From Desulfovibrio sp. A2 (GTDB lineage: Bacteria; Desulfobacterota; Desulfovibrionia; Desulfovibrionales; Desulfovibrionaceae), in NCBI RefSeq assembly GCF_000226255.1, contig NZ_AGFG01000063.1, positions 23,857 to 87,856 of the forward strand: 64,000 bases of DNA, read 5' to 3'. Position 1 is the first letter of the stretch; the number at the start of each line of letters is the position of its first letter. The notes below the pieces were generated by a model that saw nothing but the letters and a program-made list of their open reading frames with translations, ran no database searches and was not told where the DNA came from. Shown here one piece after another: positions 1 through 7,464 of the stretch. A program made the position numbers and the translations under genes.

Positions 1-439
1 AAACGCCGCCGTGGTTGGCCACGTAGAAGCCGTATTCCACGAAGAACGGCGCAACGGCCAGCACCTCGTCGCCGGGTTCCAGCACTGCGCGCAGGAAGGC
101 GTTCAGCCCGCCCGCCGCGCCGCAGGTGAGCACCACGTCGTCGGCGGTCAGGTCCACGCCCTGTTCCCGCGAAAGATGCGCGGCCAGCTTGGCGCGCGCC
201 CACGGGTAGCCGCCGTTGGGCATGTACCCGAAGGCAAAGGGCTCGCCCGCGTGGTCGGCCAGTTCGCGCAGGGCTTGGCCCACGGCGGGCGGGGCGGGCA
301 GGTCGGGGTTGCCCAGGCTGAAGTCGCACACGGCCTCTTCGCCATATTGCTGCTTGAGGGCTATGCCCGCCTCGAACATCTTGCGAATCCACGACGAACG
401 TTCAAGGTACCCGGAAATCTGCTGGGAGATGAGCGACAT
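1..439 (-). CDS. PLP-dependent class I/II aminotransferase, N-terminal part
   Basis: The gene runs off the left edge, so only about 146 N-terminal residues are visible. They begin MSLISQQISGYLERSSW and include FSLGNPDLPAPP, FGYMPNGGYPWARAKLAAHL and the glycine turn TCGAAGGLNAFLRAVLEPGDEV. This is the usual start of a fold-type I aspartate/aromatic aminotransferase: substrate-binding N-terminus, then the cofactor phosphate-contact region. The PLP lysine lies outside the window. The start at 439 is the only in-frame ATG ahead of the conserved region. It is the last member seen of a minus-strand group with the coiled-coil protein and the EPSP-synthase-like gene. The substrate cannot be assigned from this fragment. 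Confidence 0.85.
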   Translation of the reverse strand, partial: MSLISQQISGYLERSSWIRKMFEAGIALKQQYGEEAVCDFSLGNPDLPAPPAVGQALRELADHAGEPFAFGYMPNGGYPWARAKLAAHLSREQGVDLTADDVVLTCGAAGGLNAFLRAVLEPGDEVLAVAPFFVEYGFYVANHGGV

Positions 440-515
440 GATGATGACCTCGGCGGTTGATCGATGCTGCGGGCGATTCCGTGCGCGTGGCGCGCGGAGG
501 ATCGGGAAACGGCGC

Positions 516-549
516 GGGGGAGGCGACGCAACGCGCGTCGGCCTCCCCC
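516..549 (-). terminator. GC-rich hairpin after the small coiled-coil gene
   Basis: GGGGGAGGCGACGC (516-529) pairs with GCGTCGGCCTCCCCC (535-549) across a short loop with one bulged base. It begins 14 nt past the stop codon of the small gene at 563. There is no clear T tract, so termination is likely but not certain. Confidence 0.5.
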
Positions 550-562
550 GGCATGTCATGAA

Positions 563-829
563 CTAGAAAACCGAATTCGCGTCCAGCCGCAGGCGGTTGA
601 TGCGCACCCGCCGCAACTCCTTCTGTACTTCCAGTTGCAGCTTGCGCTGGCGCGCCTGGTGGATTTCCTGCGCGAAGCAGATGCCCTCGTCGGGGCGCTC
701 CGTCTCGCACAGGCGGCGCACGTCGGCCTCGCAGGCGCGGCGTTCTTCTTCGAGCAGGGCCATCTGGGCCTCCAACTCGGGGATGCTATTCGGCAATGAT
801 GCGTCGTCGAGCGGGCTTGGCGCCTTCAT
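563..829 (-). CDS. Small coiled-coil protein of unknown function
   Basis: Predicted 88-residue charged helical protein. The middle (ELEAQMALLEEERRACEAD and on to RQRKLQLEVQKELRRVR) has heptad-like Leu/Ile spacing expected of a coiled coil. No signal peptide or catalytic motif is visible. The ATG at 829 follows a GGAG at good spacing and lies inside the last 44 bp of the upstream EPSP-synthase-like gene in another frame, so the two are probably translationally coupled. A short chorismate-mutase-like helical regulator is conceivable from context but nothing shows it. I do not recognise the family. Confidence 0.6.
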   Translation of the reverse strand: MKAPSPLDDASLPNSIPELEAQMALLEEERRACEADVRRLCETERPDEGICFAQEIHQARQRKLQLEVQKELRRVRINRLRLDANSVF

Positions 830-2675
830 TCTTCTGCTCCTGGGGCTTGCGCGGGGCGTTTTCGGGCGAGGGCAGGCCGTTGTACAGCGCCCAGAAGCCC
901 GGCATCAGCTCGGTCACGTTGCCGGGGTTGGACAGGTGCAGGCCGGGGCGCAGCAGCGCGCCCAGCGCCAGGCCGAACGTCCAGTGCACGGTGGGGCTGG
1001 CCCACGGCGCGCCGTTGGCCGGGGCGCGGGAACCGGCGGGCACCACGGCGCGCAGCATGGGCTGGCCCGCGCCCGGAGTTCCCTCCGCGTCTTCCGCGAT
1101 GGGGGCCAGCGAAAAGCCCAGTTGCGCGACAAAGCTTTCCACCGTCACGCCGTCCAGCCCTTCGGGCAGGAGCGGGGCAGGCACGGCTTCCACCTTGGCC
1201 GCGCGCGCCGTGGCGGCGGCAAGGGCCAGCGTCAGCGGGGCGTAGTCCAAGGGCAGGGTGGATGCGTCCAGCGGGGCGGTGGGCGCGGGCGCGCCGTGCA
1301 CCGAAGGCTTGGTGAGGGGCTTGGCGGCCACGCCCTTGGCGTCGGCGGTGACGTTCAGCCCGGCGGCACGCAGCAGGTCCAGCACCTGGGCGGCGTGGGG
1401 CTGCGTGGCGTCCCACGTGCCGGAAAGGCGGGCCTCGCCGCCGGTGAAGGCGGGCATGGCCAGCACCACGGCGGCCACCAGCGGGTCGATGCCCATGGCC
1501 GGGGCCTTGGGCAGGCGCAGCTTGGCGGCGGGAACAGGAGTGATGCGCACCGACAGGGCGGCGTCGCCGGTTTCACCCAACGTGGCGACGTCGGCCTTGC
1601 AGGCGTGCAGCAGCGGCAGCACTTCCGCGATGCAGTCACCAGCCGAGGGGTGGGCGGCGCAGTGCAGGGTGATGGCCGCGTTCCAGAACGGGGCGGCCAG
1701 CAGCAGCGCGGTCAGCGCGTCGGCGGGCAGTTCGGCCGGAATGCGCACCTCGTCGGGCAGCACGCCGGAACATTCCAGGCGCACCGGCAGGCCGGACGAC
1801 TTGGGCACCACGGGGGCCAGGCGCGCGCCAAGCTGCGGCAGAAACTGGCGCAGTGCGGTGGTGTCGGCCATCTTCAGGGCCGGACCGCCGGTGAACTTGA
1901 CCTTGCCGACGGCGCCAAGGGACAGCGCGGCCAGCAGGTGGAAATTCAGGGAATCGTCGCCCGCGTAGATGACCTTGTCGGTGAAGTCCAGCGGGTCGCC
2001 GCCCTTGCTGCGTACGATGGCGTCGCCTTCCCACGACAGGTGTGCGCCCGCCTGGTTCAGCGCCTTCACGGCGTCGATCAGGTGGTCGCCCAGCATGGCC
2101 CCTTCAAGGGTGGCCTCCGCCCCGGCGGCGGCGGCAAGCGCCACCCACAGCCGGGTGGGGCGCGCCGCCAGCGGGCCATATATATTGATGGAGACGGGGC
2201 GGCGCGGCGGGGCCAGGTTGAAGCTGGGGCGCACTTCGCCTTCGGGGCTGCGTTCCTGGATTTCCACTTCCTGGAGCAGGGCGAACATCTGGCGCACGAA
2301 CCGCGGGTCGCGGCTGACGCGCGCGGCGGCGGCTTCCCACGCCTCGCGCAGCTGCTTTTCGGCCACGGTGTCGCGCGCGGGGGCAGAGGACACGCCGGGG
2401 CGGCGACTGCCGCGCACCTTCTGGAAGAGGCGGGCGCGCTTGGCCAGCAGGCGGATGATGTCCTTGTCGATGTCCATGATGGATTCGACCAGCGACTGGC
2501 CGGACGATGGCCGGGGCGAGGGGCGGCCCTCGCCGGAACGGGGAGAGCGGGCGTACTGCCCGCCTTTATCGGTACGTGCGGGGCGGTCGGGGCGGTCGGA
2601 ACGGGGGGCGCGTTCGGAACGGCTCTCGGCATCCCGCTCCGGGCGGCCGGACGGGGAATCGTTGGTGTCGTGCAT
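786..2675 (-). CDS. aroA: EPSP-synthase-like protein with chorismate-mutase-like N-terminus
   Basis: 629 residues. After about 65 Arg/Ser/Pro-rich residues comes a helical segment (VESIMDIDKDIIRLLAKRAR) like the first helix of AroQ-type chorismate mutase. From about residue 155 the pattern is that of the two-domain 3-phosphoshikimate 1-carboxyvinyltransferase fold (YGPLAARPTRLWVAL, then ATLEGAMLGDHLIDAVKAL). Signature residues are poorly kept: the SKS lysine motif reads ARPTR, and the GNAGT loop reads YAGDDSLNF. It is therefore either a divergent Desulfovibrio AroA of the shikimate pathway or a homologue that has lost that activity. The ATG at 2675 is chosen because upstream codons are low-complexity and the conserved part starts later. 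The symbol is tentative. Confidence 0.6.
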   Translation of the reverse strand: MHDTNDSPSGRPERDAESRSERAPRSDRPDRPARTDKGGQYARSPRSGEGRPSPRPSSGQSLVESIMDIDKDIIRLLAKRARLFQKVRGSRRPGVSSAPARDTVAEKQLREAWEAAAARVSRDPRFVRQMFALLQEVEIQERSPEGEVRPSFNLAPPRRPVSINIYGPLAARPTRLWVALAAAAGAEATLEGAMLGDHLIDAVKALNQAGAHLSWEGDAIVRSKGGDPLDFTDKVIYAGDDSLNFHLLAALSLGAVGKVKFTGGPALKMADTTALRQFLPQLGARLAPVVPKSSGLPVRLECSGVLPDEVRIPAELPADALTALLLAAPFWNAAITLHCAAHPSAGDCIAEVLPLLHACKADVATLGETGDAALSVRITPVPAAKLRLPKAPAMGIDPLVAAVVLAMPAFTGGEARLSGTWDATQPHAAQVLDLLRAAGLNVTADAKGVAAKPLTKPSVHGAPAPTAPLDASTLPLDYAPLTLALAAATARAAKVEAVPAPLLPEGLDGVTVESFVAQLGFSLAPIAEDAEGTPGAGQPMLRAVVPAGSRAPANGAPWASPTVHWTFGLALGALLRPGLHLSNPGNVTELMPGFWALYNGLPSPENAPRKPQEQKNEGAKPARRRIIAE

Positions 2676-3315
2676 TGGGGAACCTGTGTTGGGATGGTGA
2701 TGTGGCGTACCACCTAGCCCGAAACGTGCGGTTCGGCAAGTGGCAAGGCCGTGGGGCGGGGCGCGCCCGAAGGCGGAGAGGGGGCGTACGCGGCGAGTCG
2801 GCCGGGCCGCCCCTCCCACATGGGCCGCCGCGCCGTTCTCCTAACTGCGGCCGGGCATGGGCGGCGGTGCAACAGTGCCCGCGTCACCTGCTTGAGACAG
2901 CGCGCACATGCTCACTATGTCGGGGCAAGTGCCGTCATTGTCGCCCGTTACGTGCGCGCAGCGTCGCATGCCGCGAAAACGGGGGGAGGCGCCGGTGACG
3001 TTTTGATGGCATGCGCATACCGTCACAAGGTCGCCGACAGGATGACGCCGGGGTATGTAACTGCTTGTTCGCACAGTCATAGGCGCGTGGGCTGGTCCGG
3101 AATCCGGGCGATCCTGCATCGCCGGAAACCCGTTCCGGGTGGTCTTTCGTGAAAAAAGGGATAAAAGGCCGCAAAACGGCGGCGGACGGTCTTGAAACTC
3201 TGCCTGCTTCACGATACACCGCAAGGGGCAGTGCGGCGGGGTGGCCCCCGTCCTGCGGCGGCAACGTGCCGTAATGTTCAAATAAATCGCGCGAAAACAG
3301 TATGATGGCGTATCC
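2676..3315. other. Non-coding region upstream of the aprBA promoter
   Basis: About 640 bases separate the divergent EPSP-synthase-like gene from the aprBA control region. Open frames here have no recognisable protein features. The first 150 bp is very GC-rich and should hold the promoter of the minus-strand gene; I could not pick out a convincing -35/-10 pair. No tRNA or riboswitch was recognised. Confidence 0.5.
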
Positions 3316-3334
3316 TTGTGAAGGGTTTGAACAA
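3316..3334. promoter_or_regulatory. Weak second Rex-like site upstream of aprBA
   Basis: TTGTGAAGGGTTTGAACAA starts with TTGTGAA and ends with ACAA, so it partly fits the Rex consensus, but it is one base longer than the usual 18. It lies just upstream of the -35 element of the aprBA promoter. It may be an auxiliary site or chance. Confidence 0.35.
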
Positions 3335-3339
3335 GTTGC

Positions 3340-3367
3340 TTGACACTGTCGGGCCACATTGTTAAAT
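3340..3367 (+). promoter_or_regulatory. Predicted sigma-70 promoter of aprBA
   Basis: A perfect -35 TTGACA (3340-3345) is followed after 16 bp by TTAAAT (3362-3367), which matches four of six -10 bases. Transcription would begin near 3374, leaving a leader of about 150 nt before aprB. The -10 lies inside the Rex-type palindrome, a layout suited to repression. Confidence 0.6.
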
Positions 3368-3376
3368 CGGTCACAA
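3359..3376. promoter_or_regulatory. Rex-type operator overlapping the aprBA -10
   Basis: TTGTTAAATCGGTCACAA is an 18-bp near-palindrome with the TTGTNAA / TNACAA half-sites of the NADH-sensing repressor Rex. Rex is known to control sulfate-reduction genes in Desulfovibrio. Because it covers the -10, binding would block RNA polymerase and would link APS reductase expression to NADH/NAD ratio. Identity rests on sequence match only. Confidence 0.65.
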
Positions 3377-3411
3377 GCAACACGATCAGGCCGCGGAGGG
3401 CGATGCAGTCC

Positions 3412-3486
3412 GAAAAGGCAGGCTCCCGAACCTGCTTTTTCAGCCTCCATCGACATGATGGTGGGATCCGCATGGGTTGAGGCTGA
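3412..3486 (+). promoter_or_regulatory. aprBA leader: terminator-like hairpin followed by a second stem
   Basis: AAAAGGCAGG (3413-3422) pairs with CCTGCTTTTT (3431-3440), giving a short stem ending in a T tract like an intrinsic terminator. TCAGCCTC (3440-3447) then pairs with GAGGCTGA (3479-3486). The second stem starts at the end of the T tract, so the two could influence each other. No leader peptide or ligand-binding core is recognisable. It could be an attenuator or an RNA stability element. Confidence 0.45.
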
Positions 3487-3527
3487 CAAGGTATAACCCC
3501 TTAATTCGCTGAGTTGGAGGATAAGGT

Positions 3528-4031
3528 ATGCCGACTTATGTTGATCCGTCCAAGTGTGACGGCTGCAAGGGTGGCGAAAAGACCGCTTGCATGTACATCT
3601 GCCCCAACGACCTCATGATCCTCGACCCCGAGGCCATGAAGGCCTACAACCAGGAGCCCGAAGCCTGCTGGGAATGCTACTCCTGCGTGAAGATCTGCCC
3701 CCAGGGCGCCATCACGGCCCGCCCCTACGCCGACTTCGCGCCCATGGGCGGCACCTGCATCCCCATGCGCTCGGCCGACTCCATCATGTGGACCGTCAAG
3801 TTCCGCAACGGGAATGTGAAGCGCTTCAAGTTCCCCATTCGTACCACCCCTGAAGGCTCGATCAAGCCCTTCGACGGCAAGCCCGAAGCTGGCGACCTCG
3901 AGAACGAACTGCTGTTCACCGAGACCGCCCTCATCGCTCCCAAGGTTGCCCTTGGCGAAAAGGCCGCGATCAGCGACGCTGATATGAGCCAGTGCTGGTA
4001 TGAAACCGGTTGCGAAGGCGGCAACCGCTAG
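3528..4031 (+). CDS. aprB: Adenylylsulfate (APS) reductase beta subunit
   Basis: 167 residues, the usual AprB length. It is the iron-sulfur subunit that passes electrons to the FAD of AprA, which reduces APS to sulfite and AMP in the cytoplasm. Two [4Fe-4S] motifs are visible: CDGCKGGEKTACMYICP (residues about 9-25) and CWECYSCVKICP (about 47-58). The rest is the tail that wraps around AprA (FKFPIRTTPEGSIKPFDGK). The ATG at 3528 follows a strong GGAGGATAAGG. aprA follows after 42 bp, and the Rex-controlled promoter lies about 150 nt upstream. Residues CWECYSC and the length are typical of Desulfovibrio AprB. Confidence 0.97.
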   Translation: MPTYVDPSKCDGCKGGEKTACMYICPNDLMILDPEAMKAYNQEPEACWECYSCVKICPQGAITARPYADFAPMGGTCIPMRSADSIMWTVKFRNGNVKRFKFPIRTTPEGSIKPFDGKPEAGDLENELLFTETALIAPKVALGEKAAISDADMSQCWYETGCEGGNR

Positions 4032-4073
4032 TCCGGAACCCACCGCAAGTCATTGCGATAAGGAGATTTAGCT

Positions 4074-6071
4074 ATGCCGATGATTCCCGTTAAGGAACAG
4101 GCGAAGGGTGTGGCCATCGCCGATCCCATCGTGAAGGAACATGACGTCGACATCCTCATCGTCGGCGGTGGTATGGGCTCCTGCGGCACCGCGTTCGAAG
4201 TCGTGCGCTGGGCTGACAAGTACGCCCCCGACCTGAAGATCATGCTGCTGGACAAGGCCACCCTCGAGCGCTCCGGCGCCGTGGCGCAGGGCCTGTCGGC
4301 CATCAACACGTACCTTGGCAAGAACCCCGCCGACGACTACGTGCGCATGGTCCGCACCGACCTCATGGGCCTCGTGCGCGAAGACCTTATCTTCGACCTT
4401 GGCCGTCACGTTGACGACTCCGTGCACCTGTTCGAAGAGTGGGGCCTGCCCTGCTGGATCAAGGACGAACACGGCCACAACCTCGACGGCGCCCAGGCCA
4501 AGGCCGCCGGCAAGTCGCTGCGCAACGGCGACGACCCCGTGCGTTCCGGCCGCTGGCAGATCATGATCAACGGCGAATCGTACAAGTGCATCGTGGCTGA
4601 AGCCGCGAAGAACGCCCTTGGCGAAGCCCGCATCATGGAACGTATCTTCATCGTGAAGCTGCTGCTCGACGCCAACACCGAAAACCGCATCGCCGGCGCC
4701 GTGGGCTTCAACCTGCGCGCCAACGAAGTGCACATCTTCCGCACCAACGCGATGATGGTTGCCTGCGGCGGCGCGGTGAACGTGTACAAGCCCCGCTCCA
4801 CTGGTGAAGGCATGGGCCGCGCCTGGTACCCCGTGTGGAACGCCGGTTCGACCTACACCATGTGTGCCCAGGTCGGCGCCGAAATGACCATGATGGAAAA
4901 CCGCTTCGTGCCCGCCCGCTTCAAGGACGGTTACGGCCCGGTCGGCGCGTGGTTCCTGCTGTTCAAGGCGAAGGCCACCAACTACAAGGGTGAAGACTAC
5001 TGCGCCACCAACCGCGCGATGCTGAAGCCCTACGAAGATCGCGGCTACGCCAAGGGCCACGTCATCCCGACCTGCCTGCGTAACCACATGATGCTTCGCG
5101 AAATGCGCGAAGGTCGCGGTCCCATCTACATGGACACCAAGACCGCCCTGCAGACCACCTTCGCCACCATGACCCCCGAGCAGCAGAAGCACCTCGAGTC
5201 CGAAGCCTGGGAAGACTTCCTCGACATGTGCGTGGGTCAGGCCAACCTGTGGGCCTGCATGAACATCCAGCCCGAAGAACGCGGCTCGGAAATCATGCCC
5301 ACCGAACCTTACCTGCTCGGCTCGCACTCCGGCTGCTGCGGCATCTGGGTGTCCGGTCCCGACGAACCTTGGGTGCCCGAAGACTACAAGGTGCGCGCGG
5401 ACAACGGCAAGGTCTACAACCGCATGACCACCGTGATGGGCCTGTGGACCTGCGCTGACGGCGTCGGCGCTTCCGGCCACAAGTTCTCCTCCGGTTCGCA
5501 CGCCGAAGGCCGTATCTGCGGCAAGCAGATGGTCCGCTGGTGCATCGACCACAAGGGCTTCAAGCCCGCCATCAAGGAAACGGCCGAAGAGCTGAAGCAG
5601 CTCATCTACCGTCCTTACTTCAACTACCTGGCTGGCAAGGACGCCTCCACCGACCCGGTGGTGAACCCGACCTACATCAGCCCCAAGAACTTCATGATGC
5701 GCCTCGTGAAGTGCACCGACGAATACGGCGGTGGCGTGGGTACCTACTACACCACCTCCGCTGCGGCGCTCGACACCGGCTTCGCGCTCATGGACATGCT
5801 GGAAGAAGACTCCCTCAAGCTGGCCGCTCGCGACCTGCACGAACTGCTGCGCTGCTGGGAAAACTACCACCGTCTGTGGACCGTGCGCCTGCACATGCAG
5901 CACATCCGCTTCCGCGAAGAGTCCCGTTACCCCGGCTTCTACTACCGTGCCGACTTCATGGGCCTCGACGACTCCAAGTGGAAGTGCTTCGTGAACTCGA
6001 AGCATGATCCCAAGAAGGGCGAAACGAAGATCTTCAAGAAGCCCTACTACCAGATCATTCCCACCGAATAG
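4074..6071 (+). CDS. aprA: Adenylylsulfate (APS) reductase alpha subunit
   Basis: 665 residues, typical for the flavoprotein subunit of dissimilatory APS reductase (fumarate reductase/succinate dehydrogenase flavoprotein fold). The FAD-binding loop appears as ILIVGGGMGSCGTAFEVVRW (residues about 24-43), followed by LLDKATLERSGAVAQGLSAI. The C-terminal helical domain carries the heterodimer contacts. It reduces APS to sulfite and AMP at the FAD N5 position, with electrons from AprB. An AGGAG lies just before the ATG. Codon use is strongly biased, consistent with very high expression. A strong hairpin follows the stop, so most transcripts probably end before qmoA. Confidence 0.98.
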   Translation: MPMIPVKEQAKGVAIADPIVKEHDVDILIVGGGMGSCGTAFEVVRWADKYAPDLKIMLLDKATLERSGAVAQGLSAINTYLGKNPADDYVRMVRTDLMGLVREDLIFDLGRHVDDSVHLFEEWGLPCWIKDEHGHNLDGAQAKAAGKSLRNGDDPVRSGRWQIMINGESYKCIVAEAAKNALGEARIMERIFIVKLLLDANTENRIAGAVGFNLRANEVHIFRTNAMMVACGGAVNVYKPRSTGEGMGRAWYPVWNAGSTYTMCAQVGAEMTMMENRFVPARFKDGYGPVGAWFLLFKAKATNYKGEDYCATNRAMLKPYEDRGYAKGHVIPTCLRNHMMLREMREGRGPIYMDTKTALQTTFATMTPEQQKHLESEAWEDFLDMCVGQANLWACMNIQPEERGSEIMPTEPYLLGSHSGCCGIWVSGPDEPWVPEDYKVRADNGKVYNRMTTVMGLWTCADGVGASGHKFSSGSHAEGRICGKQMVRWCIDHKGFKPAIKETAEELKQLIYRPYFNYLAGKDASTDPVVNPTYISPKNFMMRLVKCTDEYGGGVGTYYTTSAAALDTGFALMDMLEEDSLKLAARDLHELLRCWENYHRLWTVRLHMQHIRFREESRYPGFYYRADFMGLDDSKWKCFVNSKHDPKKGETKIFKKPYYQIIPTE

Positions 6072-6081
6072 GTGAGCTTCA

Positions 6082-6115
6082 GGGGCGGTTGCGGCAAGCC
6101 GCAACCGCCCCTTTC
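6082..6115 (+). terminator. Intrinsic terminator after aprA
   Basis: GGGGCGGTTGCGG and CCGCAACCGCCCC form a perfect stem of at least 13 bp with a tiny loop, followed by CTTTCTCCTTT. It sits 10 nt after the aprA stop and probably reduces read-through into qmoA. Confidence 0.8.
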
Positions 6116-6128
6116 TCCTTTCACCCGG

Positions 6129-6183
6129 ACGGCCTAAGCCGGGGCAGTAAGCATGCCTTATTGTCTGGGCTTAGGCCGTTTTG
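6129..6183 (+). promoter_or_regulatory. Second stem-loop in the aprA-qmoA gap
   Basis: ACGGCCTAAGCC (6129-6140) pairs perfectly with GGCTTAGGCCGT (6168-6179) and is followed by a short T run. The loop holds a smaller palindrome around AAGCATGCCTT. It could be a second terminator or a leader structure of qmoA transcripts. I found no convincing promoter downstream of it. Confidence 0.5.
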
Positions 6184-6219
6184 ACGAAGGCCCGATAAAC
6201 TGTAGGGAGGATAGCGAGA

Positions 6220-7458
6220 ATGTCGAACTCCATACTCGTCGTCGGAGGCGGTTTCAGCGGACTTACGGCCGCCATTGAAGCCGCGGAAGTCGGCTATGAA
6301 GTGTACATCGTCGAGAAAACACCGTTTCTTGGCGGGCGGGTTGCGCAGCTTAACAAATATTTCCCCAAGCTTTGCCCTCCCTCCTGCGGCCTGGAAATCC
6401 AGTTCCAGCGCATCAAGAAGAACCCGCGCATCAAGTTCTTCACCCAGGCGGAAGTGACCGCCGTGTCCGGCGAAGCTGGCAACTACACCGTCAAGGTGCA
6501 CATCGAGCCGCGCGGCACCGTGCCGAGCAGCGCCGACCTTTCCCTGCTCGCCTCCTCCCTTGAAAGCGCCGTGGACAACGAGTTCGAACTGGGCCTCGCA
6601 AAGCGCAAGCCGCTGTACATGAGCGTGCCGTTCGCCTTCCCCAGCCGCTTCGTGCTCGACAAGGCCGCGCTCTCCCGCGCCGACGAACTGAAGGTCGGCA
6701 AGAGCGCGTTCTGCGACATGAACGAAGCCCCGCGCGACATCGAGCTGAACGTGGGCAGCGTCGTCATCGCCACCGGCTGGAAGCCTTACGACGTGACCAG
6801 GCTGTCCAACCTTGGCGCGGGCAAGTTCGCCAACTGCGTGTCCAACATGCAGCTGGAGCGCCTGGCCTCGGCCAGCGGCCCCACCGCCGGGCAGATCAAG
6901 CGCCCCTCCGACGGCAAGGCCCCCAAGAAGGTGGCCTTCGTGCAGTGTGCGGGCTCGCGTGACCAGAACCACCTGAACTACTGTTCCTACATCTGCTGCA
7001 TGGCCTCCCTCAAGCAGGCCCTGTACGTGCGCGAGCAGTTCCCCGACGCGGAAGTGACGGTGTACTACATCGACCTGCGCACCCCGGGCCGCTATGACAA
7101 GTTCCTGCGCAAGGTGAAGGCCGACGAGAAGATCGCCTTGGTCAAGGGCAAGGTCGCTGGCGTCGAGGAAGACGCCGCCACCGGCGACGTCATCGTCGAG
7201 GTGGAAGACGCGGTGAAGGGCGAAAAGCGCAAGCACCGCTACGACCTCGTCGTGCTGGCCACCGGCATGCAGCCCAGCCTCGCGGGCCAGAAGCTGCCTT
7301 TCGACGTGCCCGTGGACGAGGAAGGCTTCATCGTCGGCGGCGAGGAAAAGGGCATCTTTGCCGCCGGGTGCGCCCAGAAGCCGCTCGACGTGATGCGTAC
7401 CGCCCAGTCCGGCACCAGCGCGGCCCTGAAGGCGATTCAAACGGTGAGAGGGAGGTAA
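6220..7458 (+). CDS. qmoA: Quinone-interacting membrane-bound oxidoreductase subunit QmoA
   Basis: 412 residues; soluble FAD protein related to heterodisulfide reductase HdrA. The N-terminal dinucleotide fold is clear (ILVVGGGFSGLTAAIEAAE, then VYIVEKTPFLGGRV), with a second nucleotide-binding part near VAFVQCAGSRDQNHLNYCS and the HdrA-like cysteine stretch CSYICCMASLKQA. QmoA is part of the Qmo complex that moves electrons from menaquinol, and possibly a soluble partner, to APS reductase at the inner face of the membrane. It starts the qmoABCD operon; qmoB follows after 6 bp. It is short compared with full HdrA, as is normal for QmoA. Confidence 0.96.
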   Translation: MSNSILVVGGGFSGLTAAIEAAEVGYEVYIVEKTPFLGGRVAQLNKYFPKLCPPSCGLEIQFQRIKKNPRIKFFTQAEVTAVSGEAGNYTVKVHIEPRGTVPSSADLSLLASSLESAVDNEFELGLAKRKPLYMSVPFAFPSRFVLDKAALSRADELKVGKSAFCDMNEAPRDIELNVGSVVIATGWKPYDVTRLSNLGAGKFANCVSNMQLERLASASGPTAGQIKRPSDGKAPKKVAFVQCAGSRDQNHLNYCSYICCMASLKQALYVREQFPDAEVTVYYIDLRTPGRYDKFLRKVKADEKIALVKGKVAGVEEDAATGDVIVEVEDAVKGEKRKHRYDLVVLATGMQPSLAGQKLPFDVPVDEEGFIVGGEEKGIFAAGCAQKPLDVMRTAQSGTSAALKAIQTVRGR

Positions 7459-7464
7459 TACAGA

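Noticed and set aside
597..2717. A 706-codon plus-strand frame over the EPSP-synthase-like gene
   Set aside because: Low-complexity Arg/Gly/His sequence and opposite to a gene with recognisable domains.
2841..3473. A 210-codon minus-strand frame upstream of aprB
   Set aside because: It runs through the promoter, Rex site and leader hairpins; no domain and poor codon pattern.
4068..6104. A 678-codon minus-strand frame over aprA
   Set aside because: Antisense shadow of aprA; no protein-like features.
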